From: Zingiber officinale
Taxonomy: Eukaryota; Streptophyta; Magnoliopsida; Zingiberales; Zingiberaceae
NCBI RefSeq assembly: GCF_018446385.1
Contig: NC_056003.1
Coordinates: 23,495,198-23,559,197 of the forward strand
Reading direction: 5' to 3'
Length of the DNA: 64,000 bases
Made by a program: the position numbers and the translations under genes. Every line of letters starts with the position of its first letter. Position 1 is the first letter of the stretch. Below the pieces are notes generated by a model, which saw only the letters and a list, made by a program, of their open reading frames with translations, made no database searches and was not told where the DNA came from. This document shows positions 33,701 to 45,800 of this stretch, piece after piece.

Positions 33701-36700
33701 AAATACTTTTTAGTTTTGTCTATCCCACATATATCACTGCCAGATATTAGGGTGTCATCTATATAAACAATAAGAATGATATTCTCTTATATGCTTTGTC
33801 GTAAACACAGAATGATCTGATTTACATTGTTTGAAGCCAACAACATTGATTATATTACTGAATTTAGCCTTTTTAAGTCTGCAAACCATAATAGCATTCT
33901 CCCCCTAGCAATATACCTGGAGGTTACTCTATAAACATGGTCTCGTGCAAATTGCCATAAAGAAAGGCATTCTTCACATCTAGCTGATACATTGGCCAAG
34001 ATTGATTGACAGCCAAGGAGAACAGAATAGAATTCAGGTGAGCAATAAGAGAGAACGTCTCAAAGTAATCAACATCATAAGTCTGTGTAAATCCTTTGGC
34101 CACCAGACGAGCATTGTATCGATCAATAGTACCATCAACTTTAAATTTCAGAGTAAATACCCAACGACAGGCAACAAAAGGTGGTGCAGCCACCAACTCC
34201 CAAGTACCACGAGAGATAAGAGCAGACATTTTCTCATCCATTGCAGTCGCCAAACCAAGTGTTGATAAGCCTCAGAGTAGGAAGTTGAAACTTCTATAGA
34301 TGATAAAGAAACAACAAAAGTGTGGAATGCAGGACTAAGATAATCAAACGAAATATGATTAGACAAAGGATGAGTAGTGCAAAACTGAATACCTTTACGA
34401 AGAGCCGCAGATCAATATCGAAGGGGCGAAGAGCATTAGGATCTGCAGGAATATGAGGTGAGGAACATGAATCTGGTTCTAGCCGAGCACGCCTCGTGTA
34501 CACCTACAATGATTTAGGAAACAGAGCATCTGTAGTGGGAGACATGGATGGTGGGATAGGTAATGGAGGAGATGCTAATATATCATGTGACTAAGCTACA
34601 TAGGAGAAAAGTATGATTAGGACTCAAAAAAATGTAACATCAGCACAGGAGTAACTGCATTTTGTGAGTGAGTCAAGACAACAATATCCTTTTTGTGTGC
34701 AAGAATATCAAAGCAGGATGCATTTAATGGAGCGAGGAGACAATTCATCCAAGCCAAGAGAAAAATTATGAACAAAACAAACATAATCAAATATGCAAGG
34801 CACAGAGAAAAGAGATTTGTCAGGATAAAGACAAGAGAAGGGAATAGGGAACACAATAGAAGGCATCATATTTATGAGAAAGCAAGCTGTGAGTACAGCA
34901 TCACCCCACAAAAACTTGGGAGCATGCATGTGACAAAGAAGAGTACGAGCTACATCTAAAATATGACGTGTTTGCATTCAACAACTCCATTTTGTTGGGA
35001 AGTATATGAACAAGACGTTTAATGAATTATGCCATGAGAATTTCAGAATGTAGCCACTATCTTCTGAGTGAACTCAAGTGTATTATCGGTACGATGAATG
35101 TGCAAGGCAACATAATATTGATTTTTATTTCGTTATAAAATGATATTAACACCTCAGGAACCTCACTTCGAGTAAATATAACCAAGTCACGCGAGAATAA
35201 TCATCAACAAAAATTATAAAATACTAAAATCTCCTCTTGACTCAAGTCTACTAGGTCCACAAACATCACAATGAACAAGTTCAAAAGTAAAAGAACTACA
35301 TTTATCAACTCTAGAAGAAAAAAAGAAGTACGATGATATTTGTCGAACTCACATGACTCGCACTGGAAATCAATAGGTGGAACTGGAACTAAACTTTTGA
35401 GAAAGGAAGAAGATGGGTGACTTAGACAACAATGTCACTGATAAGTAGACACAGTTGCTGAGAGTGCCTGAGAACTTATAAGTTTAACCAAATCCAGATA
35501 ATATAGGTCATCACTCTCATGTCCTCCACCAATTATCCTCTTCGTGTGCAGGTCCTGAATAATATAATAGGATGGATAAAAAGATACATAAGAGCTTTTG
35601 TTAGCTGGCTTATGGACAGTAAACTAACCGAAAATTTAGGTGCAAAGAGAATAATATCAAGAGTAATATTTGCAGTGGGTCCGACAATACCTCTTCCCGT
35701 AATCGAAGAATAGGTATCATTGGCTAAACGGACAAGGAATAAAGATGAGGGAACAAAAGATGAAGAGAAAATAGACTTGTTACTAGTAATATGAGCAGAA
35801 GCACCGAAATTCAGCATCCAAGACTTATCACGAGGCACAGCAAATGCACTTGGAGAGGATGAGGCGATAGTGACAGAGGGAATGCTAGCAAAAGAGCAAA
35901 GCAATTTCTCATAATCATAATGAGGAACAGATACCATATCATCATGACTACCTGTGTCTAGTGATGGAGTCGATATTTCGGTAGATGCATTATTAGTTAA
36001 ATCAAGCTTACCAAACTTCGTCCAACACTTCTTAGAGGCATGGTTAGAACGACCACAGTAAACACACAAACAACTATTCCGGTATTAATTCCACGACCAC
36101 GACCACGATCGTGACTACTATTATAACCCCGAAAGAACCCACAATCACGAGCAGTCATAGTCGAAGTGTCGGAAGATGAGGAAAAACTAGAGTCAGAACG
36201 GCCTGTGGTCACACAAAGAACCCGAGACAAAAAATGATGTCGGCGCAAAAATCGGCAGCACAGGGCATCGACACTGAAATCAATTTCTCCTCATAATAAT
36301 CCGCTTATATGTAGGTATTTATACACATAAGAAGGGAAAGAGGATCCTATAATTATGATATGTCTATCAATCATTAATTACAATCAACACAATCTCTATA
36401 ATCGAGCTAATCTAAATCAATCATAATTCCTATAATTAAGGGAATCTTCAGAAGTATTCAACACTTATATAGAAAATTAAATACAAAAGAAAGGAAAAGA
36501 GACATTACAGAATAGCAAAAACGTGAAAGAGGAAAACAAGAGATATTATCTAAATAAGATGTCTTAAAGATGAGTGCAATAGGGTACTAGTAAATGATGA
36601 GAAAATAAAAGAGCGGTGAAAGAGATATTTTTATCAACTTTTTAATAAAAGTTTAGATGACCAACTTAACTTAGATAATTTAAGTAGGTCAAATGAGTAT

Positions 36701-39700
36701 AGAAATTTAAATTTTTATTGTAGAATTCAAACTTCAGAAATAGAACAAACTTTAAATGAAATGTAAAATGAAAAAACAATTGGACCATATGATATTCCAA
36801 TAGAGGTATGGAAAGTACTTTAGTTTCCCCGTATAAGAACAAAGGAGACGTACAAAATTGTGCAAACTATTGAGTATTAAACTAATGAATCATATCATGA
36901 AACTTTGATAAAGAATAATAGAAAAAAGATTAAGAAAGGAAATCATACCAAAACTCAATTTGCATTCATACTTGGAAGGTCGATGATAGAAGTCATAATC
37001 TTGTTAGATAACTAATTGACAAGTATCGGGAACAAAAGTGAGATCTACAAATGGTATTCATAGACCTAGAAAAAACTTATAATAAAGTCTCAAGAGAAAT
37101 TATATGGTGAATTCTAGAAAAGAGAGGTGTTAACGCAACATATATTGAACTAATTAAATATATGTAAAAGGATGTAACAACAAAAGTGAAGATTTCAAGC
37201 GAACTAACTAAAGCGTTTATCATAAAGATAAGGTTACATCAAAGATCAGCTCCGAGTCTCTATCTTTTTACACTAATCATGAATGAACTGACATCCAAGA
37301 CATGATACCATGGTGCATGTTGTTTTCAGATGATATTGTTTTGTTAGATGAGACACGTGAAAGAGTAAATATTAAACTCGAATCTTTACAAGAAACAGTG
37401 GAAGTGAAAGCTTTTATGCTTAATAGAGGAAAAACAAAATATATAGAATTTAAGTTTATCAATATTAAAGATAATGAGACAATTGTTACGATAGTATACG
37501 AGTTATCTAGAACTAAGAGCTTTAATTATTTAGGATCCATTTTACAAAAAAAATAGAGGGATTGAAAGAGATGTCTTACATAAAATACAAGCGGGATGGT
37601 TGAAATGGAGGAGAGCGACGGGTGTTTTATGCGATCGTAAAGTATCTCTAAAATTTAAAAGGAAGTCATATAAAACGGTGGTTAGACCTGCTATGTTATA
37701 TGAAGCTGAATATTGGGCTATGACTCAAGCACACGAGCATAAAATAAAGAGTTGCAAAGATGAAGATATTAAAGTGGATGTGTGACATACAAGGATGAAC
37801 AGGATAAGAAATGAAAATATTAGAGAAAAAGTCGGGTTGCATCTATTGAGGAAAACTTCGAGAGACACATTTAAAATGGTACGGACATGAACTTAGACAA
37901 CCAATAAATGTTCTAGTTAAATGATGTGAACTTATGATAAATATGCACATCAAATGAGGAAGATTAAAAAAGATTTGACTAGCAATACTAAAACAAGATA
38001 AAATTTATTTAAATATAGATGATGATATAGTAGGGAATAGAGCCTAATGACATAGAATGATTCATAAAGCCGACTTCACCTAGTGGAATAAGGCTTGGTC
38101 ATTGTACATTTTTAGCTTTTGTCGATACAATGTTAAAAATATACCATACCATTCCATATGGATTGGAAGTTAGGTATATAGTTGTGTTCTATTCTTATTT
38201 TTCTTTTTCATCTCCTTCCACCTTCCCCATCCAATTCTCCATTGGCACCATACATTAAAACACCAATACGGTATCGAAACAATATCATTCTAGTCAAAAT
38301 ACAAAGCTTCGGCATGACTCAAGATTTAAATCCAGATGATAATTTTAGTGACTGAAGATGTCATTCTTCTAAGAGTTAAAAGCACAAGTAGTTTTATAAT
38401 TGATGCCTTTGAAGACATAAATCCACATATGTCCTCAAGAGTATATAAACTATGTGTATATATCAATGGCATCAACAGGAATTTCATAAATATACACATG
38501 TATATATCAGCATTCTATCAACTGAACTTGTGGAAGTAAAAACTAATATCTAACAAACAACAATAATGATCCAAAGAAAAACATGCTTCTGCTCACCTCA
38601 TACATAATCCACGTGTGAAGACACCTTCATGAGATTGAAAGATACCCCTTTGACCATGACGCCTCCAGATACATAATTTACTATTTGTCAAACCTACAAT
38701 CTGTAGACAAAATAAAATGTCATAAAAAGTTCATTGAGAAAAAAAACTTGCTTTACCAACTTAAGGATACATGAACATATGATAGTGCATAAGACTTATG
38801 TCAACATACCACATAATAAAGTCAAATGAACTACTTTTAACCATTTATTTCATTCTGACATATATATGCAACTCCTAAAATTTTTGCCAAATTAGTGTAT
38901 AAATTGCATCATGTGCACGACAATATTGACATGGGACCCACCACTATAACTTACTTTTCATAGCTTTATAGGATGCAGACGCAACCCTTCTTACAAAGAC
39001 ATTGAACTTCAACAATTTACCAAATTAGTGGTGTGTATACCCAACGTTTGAAATGTCGTTTCGTGCCGCCCGGCACGAACGGTTTTTACCGTTCCGCCGG
39101 GCGGCCGAAACCGGCACAGGAGGCGTCCCCGTCTCGGCGGCGCCGGAGGAGACGCGAGACGCCTCCGTCGGCACCGGAGGAGACGCGGGGCGCCTCCGGC
39201 GGCGTCCCGTGATGCCTTCGGCAACGAAGGAGTCGTGCGCGACGTCTTCAGAAGGCGTCGCGCACGATGACTTTTGCGGCGCCGGAAGCGTCCGGCGACG
39301 CTTCCGGCGTCGCCGGACGCCCCTCGAGGGATCGCGCCGCGATCTCGCGTACTGTCGCGAGTTTTTTTTTTCTTTTTCGGTTTTTAATAATTATTTATTT
39401 TATTTAATTAATTTAAAGTATTCTCAAGGAGGATGTACGGAGGATGTGTGATATTTCTAGGAGCCTTTTATAGATCCTAATTAAATATATAAAAAATATA
39501 TTTAAAATTAAAATAAATTAAATAAATTTTATTAATTAATATTTTAAATTTCATTTAAAAATTTTAAAAAATATATAATAATTCTTATTTATATTCTAAT
39601 ATATTTTTTATTATTTTAAATTTCATTTAAATTTTCAAAAAAATTCTAAAAAATTTTAAAAAATTCTAATAAATTATATTTATATTCTGATATTTTTTTA

Positions 39701-39832
39701 AAAAAAAATTTACTTGATATTTTTTACTATTTAAAATATATATTATTTAATTAATAATTAATTAAATGAATAAATAGTTAATTTATATAATTATTATTAA
39801 TATAAAGTAATATCTTGTATTAATTTATATAC

Positions 39833-39867
<35 letters not shown>

Positions 39868-42800
39868 AATATTTCCATTTTAATTTGAATTATTAATATA
39901 TCAATTCTATTTAAATAATTTTTTAATTATTATTTCTAATAATATTAAATTATTCAATAATTGAGAACTTATAATAAATCAATATACAACTTATTTTTAT
40001 ATATACAATAAACATATTTATCTTATAATTACTATAGATAAATAAAAAATACCGAAACTGTATCGGCACGGCACGATACGATACCGAAACTGTATCGTTC
40101 CGGTTTGAAACCGAAACCTTGGCACGGGTCGAAATTTTAAACCTTATGTATACCACATGTTGTGCAATTAGGTGCTAGGATGACGAAGAGGAAAGAGGAT
40201 TTATTGCATAAGCCTGATTCCTCATGAGCGGATGGCACGGGTAAAGAATCAACTAGAAAATCAAAAACAACTACTTTAATAATAGGAGTGGAGCGAACAA
40301 GTACATAGCCTTCTTTATGGAACCGCATAAGTCGGCTACTGTTAATTAACAACTAGTGCGAAGCCAGCCTAAACCGGAAGAGAATCTATTCGTCTAGCTA
40401 CGAGATCAATCGGGAATCATAAAACAATAGCAGCAGTTTCCGAACAAGTCTTTATAGGTTGCTTTCTAAGATTGGCTGCTTTTCAGTGGCGACATTATCA
40501 TTCGCTCCTCTTGTTCATTAATTTCTAGCATTACCATGGTTGAGGCTAGGCTATTTATATCCAAACCACCTTCCAACATGCTATCTCTAAATGGCATCAT
40601 GTGACCACTAGAACCTACTTTTCACCCTATTAAACCCTAGTCAGCAACCTACCCTAGCTCTACGAGGTGCAACGCATCGATTCTTATAAAGACAATGAGC
40701 TTTCAACAATTCTTACAAAGACGCGACGCTATTGTGTGGTGCGTGAGGCCTTCATGACTCTTCTAAATAAGGTGACATGGCATGAAGCAACGAGTTTTAA
40801 TTCTTGCTTATCATCGATGTTTCGATGCTTCCTCTACAGTTCCCACTTCTCCTCACCTCTTCCCCCCTTGTTATCCTCTTCTAGTGTTTAACACCTTCTA
40901 TATCGACACAGGGATCAAAACCTCAACTCAACTCAAGATTTGAAACTTTAGTCTAAAGTCTCTATAATATGAAGCACAAGCCACAAATTTTAAGAAAGAG
41001 TGGATTGAATCAGCTATTTTTTTTTTTTTTTGACAAAATCTAGAACATTTTTTATTTAAGGCATTGCAAGACATTGTTTTGGGTCATACATCACTCCATA
41101 TATTGACTTGATAATTTTAAACATGTGGTTAAGAGATTTTCAAAAGAAGAGAGTTTTAATATTAAATTATATATAATGTTACAAAATTGAAAAAAAAAAA
41201 AAAAGGGTATCATACAACGTGTTAAATTGAAAGTGCATGTATAGATCCGTACACAAGTCTCTAGTTTGGTTAAAACCTTAAAATTTTATGTCAGATTTAG
41301 CAGCTATCCTCTTCAATTTGTTGCTCAACCTACATTATTGAAAAAGACACACTAAGCTACAGGGAGAAAGCATGTTGTATAGGAATCAAACACATTCAAA
41401 TCAAGACACACAAGAAAATAAATAGAAAAATAAGCACTTTACCTTGTTTTCATCAAATTCATAATCAACTAGTTTGTCAGTTTCAGGAATGATGTATTCA
41501 TCCATGTATTTGCAGCTTTTTGCAGACCACAGACGTAGCACCTATTGTAAGTTCCATGAGAAAAAGGACTACTGAATTTAGAGGGATATCAACCAAATGA
41601 GAAAACAAGGCCTCCAGACTCATTAAAATGAAAATGTGTTTCACAAATGCCTGAAAGTGTCAAAATTAATACACACTAACTTTTAAGTATAACAAACAAA
41701 TCTTACAGTTAAAAGCACAAAAAAAATGAGCAAGAAATTACCAAAGCCTGCAATGAAAACATGTCAGGAACAAAGATAATTGATCTGAGATTCTCAAATC
41801 AGCCCTCCCTTGGTTATATATAAGACCGTGAAATTGTAAGGCACCTAGCCAAACTTCCTGAACAGAACAGAAAGGGTTTGAGCAACACCAAACATAGGTA
41901 AGACCTGTGTGCGCGCACACACATGAGCATGGGCATGGGTGTGGGCATGTGTGAGATGCATGCCTGTGTATGTGCATGGGCATGTGTGGGTGTGTTAAAT
42001 CATAGCTGCAATATCTATCCTGTCTACAACCTGCATTGCCATTATATTATCCAAAGGCAATGACAAGAAGTTAGGACACACTATCTATAAAGAGCTATAT
42101 GTTGCCATTCTCCTTGAACTCATGCAATTTATTAAAATTTTAACAACATGACCTTAATGAAGGAGATCATTTTAGAAATAACCCTTAAAAAGTACTCATT
42201 CTTGCATAAGTTAACTCAGCCGACAAGGTTGTCAATAGTACCAAAGTCTTGGGATTCATTCTAGTCTTAGGGTTCATACTAGTATAATTGACAGACAATA
42301 TTGGTAAACCAGTAGTTTACAAGCACTATCCAAATAAATGAAAATTTTAAACCACAACAAATAGAAATAAAAATACGTACATGATCAAATAAAAGTATAA
42401 AACCATGTAAACTCATAACTTCAGATGAAGACAAAACCTTATCTCCAACTCCAGATAGGACAACTCCTCTCTTCATCCGACATATGTTCACCCTGATAAA
42501 TATAGAAAACATGGGAATGCAATAAATAAAATGTAATGCATGATGTAAGAACTGAACATTCGGAATAAAAAGGTAAAGCATTATAGATTGGAATAAAAAT
42601 TAGTTATTTCCTCAAAAATTATTAGCCAACAAACTTTTTCTAATACATCAGAGAATGTAATGCCTGGTTGGTTTTGAGCAAGTTCTCGATGGAAAATATA
42701 ATTCCACTCTCATATTAAAAAATAAAATCATCAATGACTCCAACTTCAATTTTTATATTTGGATTCAAGTGGGGAAATGAATGGGAGTTTTGGCACAACG

Positions 42801-45800
42801 GTAAAGTTGTCATGTGACCTTGTGGTCACGGGTTCAAGTCGTGGAAATCGCCTTTTGCAATGCAGGGTAAGGCTGTGTACAAAGGATCCAATGTGGTCCG
42901 ACCTTTTCCCAAGACCCCGCATTAGTGAGAGCTTCATGCACCGGACTGCCCATTATTCAAATGGGGAAATCAAAATCTGAACTCCATTCTTATATTTGGA
43001 ATCATAGATATGAATATATACGATATGAAATTAAAATATTATTATCAGAGAATTGGCAACCAAGACTTTGACAAATTCTCATTGGATTTCAAACCCAAGT
43101 TTTTGAAATAAGAGATTTGATTCACCCTTTTATTTTACAAACATAAGCATCTGCTAAAATATTGGAGAAGGGACTCTAATTCAATAAAATTTTATGAATA
43201 TGAAGTATGGACCATCCACCTAGGTAAGTATGCTACTATATCCCAGGTTGTTGAATGCATCAATTAATTAAGCAATTATTGAATAAAACACCAAAATAAA
43301 CTACCCTAAGACGATAGTTGAGCTGCCACAAGTAGAATAGTTATACTTGTACTTAAATTGCACGTGGTATTACACCGCAAAGGCATAATTTTGTAAACTC
43401 AATGGGCACACCTATCCTTGTTACCCACAAGTTGACATGAGACATGCATTTGTTTTGTGGAATTAGCGTATAGAAGGTGCATCTTGAGATAGTACTTCAA
43501 GAAGTACAAGGTTAGTACTTGAAAAGTACAAGGTTGTGCATGACATGAGTAGTTGAGTTGCCTCTCCTCCCTTGAGTAGTAGGAAGAGCAGTTTAGTTTA
43601 GTTGCAGAATGAAGAATTGTATAGCTCATGTGACATGTGATTTTCTTACCTATGCAAGTTTTGCATAGAGCACTAGAGAAAGCCGATGATACTGCCATTT
43701 ACGTGTAGGGAATATCATAGAGCATGAATGTGTGTGTATTTATAGGAGTTAACACAGTCATTGAAAGTGCATCGAGGCAGGATGAATGGGGAGAAGCGTT
43801 AAGGTTTCAGCATAGAGCATGGTTCTTTTATTCCTGAATATTCTCATCAATGATTTCTTATCGAGTTTGCTAGGATAGAAGACAGTAGGCAACTAGGTGT
43901 TACACAAGTTGAATCAAGAGAACAGCGTTAGCATCAATTGGATGACACTGTATTAGTTTTCTAGGGTGTATTATCAAAGTTGTAATCGAGGTTCCTTCAT
44001 GTGATTTTTCAAAGGGATATTAATCTTGTTGATATCTATTGATGAGAATTGATTTCATGAGAAGAATTTTACATGGTTTCTGAGATTATTGTAGAGATAT
44101 TTGTGTTTCATTTCAATAAATAAGATAATTTGAGAATGAGTTTCTTGTGCTTTGCTGGAATTTCATATGTTATGTTCTTGCTTTTTTTTAACTACCGACT
44201 TGCTGAAAAATAGTGAACTTCATGGCAGATTATATACTCAGGAGTTTGTAATTATAGCTTCTTTTTTGTGAGTATTTTATTCCAGGAAGATTTGATAGGA
44301 TGTTGTATTATCAATTTTGTACTAGGATGGTGTTTGAGTTTTACTAGAGTTTTTCTATGAATTTGCAGTTATAATTGTTGTATTTTGAGGAGTTCATTCG
44401 AAAAAAGAGTTATTTCTTCATGCTTTCTTAGTTATGTAAATAGTTGATCGTATTACTCTTTCATAGTCAAGGGATCAGCCCCATGGTTGGATGGCAAGCT
44501 TTCTAGGATGATATTAAGGTTAGACATCATTAATGGGTGTTATTATGAGTGTCTTCAATTTTTCACAAAAACTTTTTTTTTTGACAGAAAGCAAACGAAC
44601 ATAAATTGAAAATGAGTAATATGTGGGCATCCAAGCATAAATGTGCAAAGAAGACACCAGCCTGTCCTAGCATTCTCCTGCCTGTTACTTTCTCTATATG
44701 AAAGAAAAACATTCTACCAACTGTTCATATGTATCAAGAAAAAATAAAAGGTATATCATCCATGTACTGAAACAAGCACCAATCACAAATCTACAGCTCA
44801 CAGGAGGTAAGAATCAGATCAGAAGAAGTTAGCATCCGCTTGAGAAACCAACACCAGCATCTATCAAGCTTCCAGCATATAGTTTCCAGCCATCATAAGA
44901 ATCCCCAGAAGCAAGACAGATGAGAGCAAGACAGCAAATCAGATTCTTCATCTTCAAGAACACCAAAATTAGCATGATCCGTGCCATCAAAGTCAAACCC
45001 ATGTCCCCATTTTCCATAGAGCCTTCAACTGACCATCATTGCCAGATCGGCTGATCCGGATTTGAATTGGTGGTGGGAGGTTGTCTTACTCACTAAATAG
45101 TGTTATTTATTCTTATTCTTTCCATATTATTTTTCTTTTCTGAATTTTTATTTTATTTTTTACCAATTTCAATCCCATCAATTCGATAGGGCTAATACTT
45201 AGTTTTTCTGAGTTTTAGATACCAATATTGACCATGCTACCTATTGCTGCCCCCAAATAGAAACTGATCGAACAGTAGCGCCTAACTTTAGTCACCTGCT
45301 TCAAACAGTCAAGGTGATATATCCTAATTTTATTTTTTTGTTGATGTAGACCTCAGGTCTTAAATTGATTATTTCATGACAGAATGCAGCTGGTTGGGTT
45401 AGAGGCCATTTGGAGCCTTCCAAACCATACACAAGTCCACTTCCATGAAGAGCTTTTTGTGGGGACAGGAACCAGAAAGCTCCTACAGTTTTAAAGATAT
45501 TTCCATATGTAATTTGCAGTCAAAATATTACCATAGTCGCATGTCTAGAATCATAAAAGATTTGATTTCTAAGGCAAAGCATTCTTGAGATCAGACTTTG
45601 ATGGGGTAGAACTCTTTGCAGAAGACACTGTTTACAAATACTGCGACTAACAACAAATATGAAATATAAACGATTGTATAAATTACTTTAAGAATCACTT
45701 TAAAGTAATAATAGTAACATAAGAAGCAGAGTATATCAGGAAAAACTATAATACAAGTGGCATACCAATCATAGAGCATACCTTGTATGATGACCATTCC

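Larger units (their letters stand above)
32600..36463 (-). mobile_element. Ty1/Copia element with 5' deletion, nested in the LINE
   Basis: The minus-strand element has a 3' LTR at 32600-32810 and a 5' LTR remnant at 36283-36463, both running TGTT...(element orientation). Flanking attat (left) and cttat (right) look like a 5-bp target duplication with one change. Remnants appear in order: zinc knuckle CVYCGRSNHASKKC, protease-like WMLNFGASAHIT (catalytic Asp replaced), integrase, RT (TFKFKVDGTIDRYNARLVAK-like), and RNase H (MYCDNQAAIHIASNPIFHER). The last 23 bp of the 5' LTR, the primer site and most of gag are missing, so one deletion joined LTR to gag end. Many stops show it is dead. Confidence 0.9.
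32095..38105 (+). mobile_element. 5'-truncated RTE LINE, second copy, split by a Copia insertion
   Basis: The left arm (32095-32599) and right arm (36464-38105) align in order with the LINE at 3352-6458, starting at the part equivalent to about 4240 of that copy. The right arm retains RT motifs (for example MLFSDDIVLLDETRERVN at 37317) and the 3' end cacctagtggaataaggctt. Stops and frameshifts are frequent. The element lies in F-box/WD40 intron 5, antisense to the host gene. The middle is occupied by a Copia in the opposite orientation. Confidence 0.85.

Noticed and set aside
39009-39451. ORFs on both strands in the GC block of the hAT-like element
   Set aside because: Low-complexity Arg/Gly/Ala translation of a repeated GC motif; the element ends explain the sequence.
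42784-42954. A tRNA gene
   Set aside because: A and B boxes are present but no cloverleaf follows; the downstream core is that of the Au SINE.
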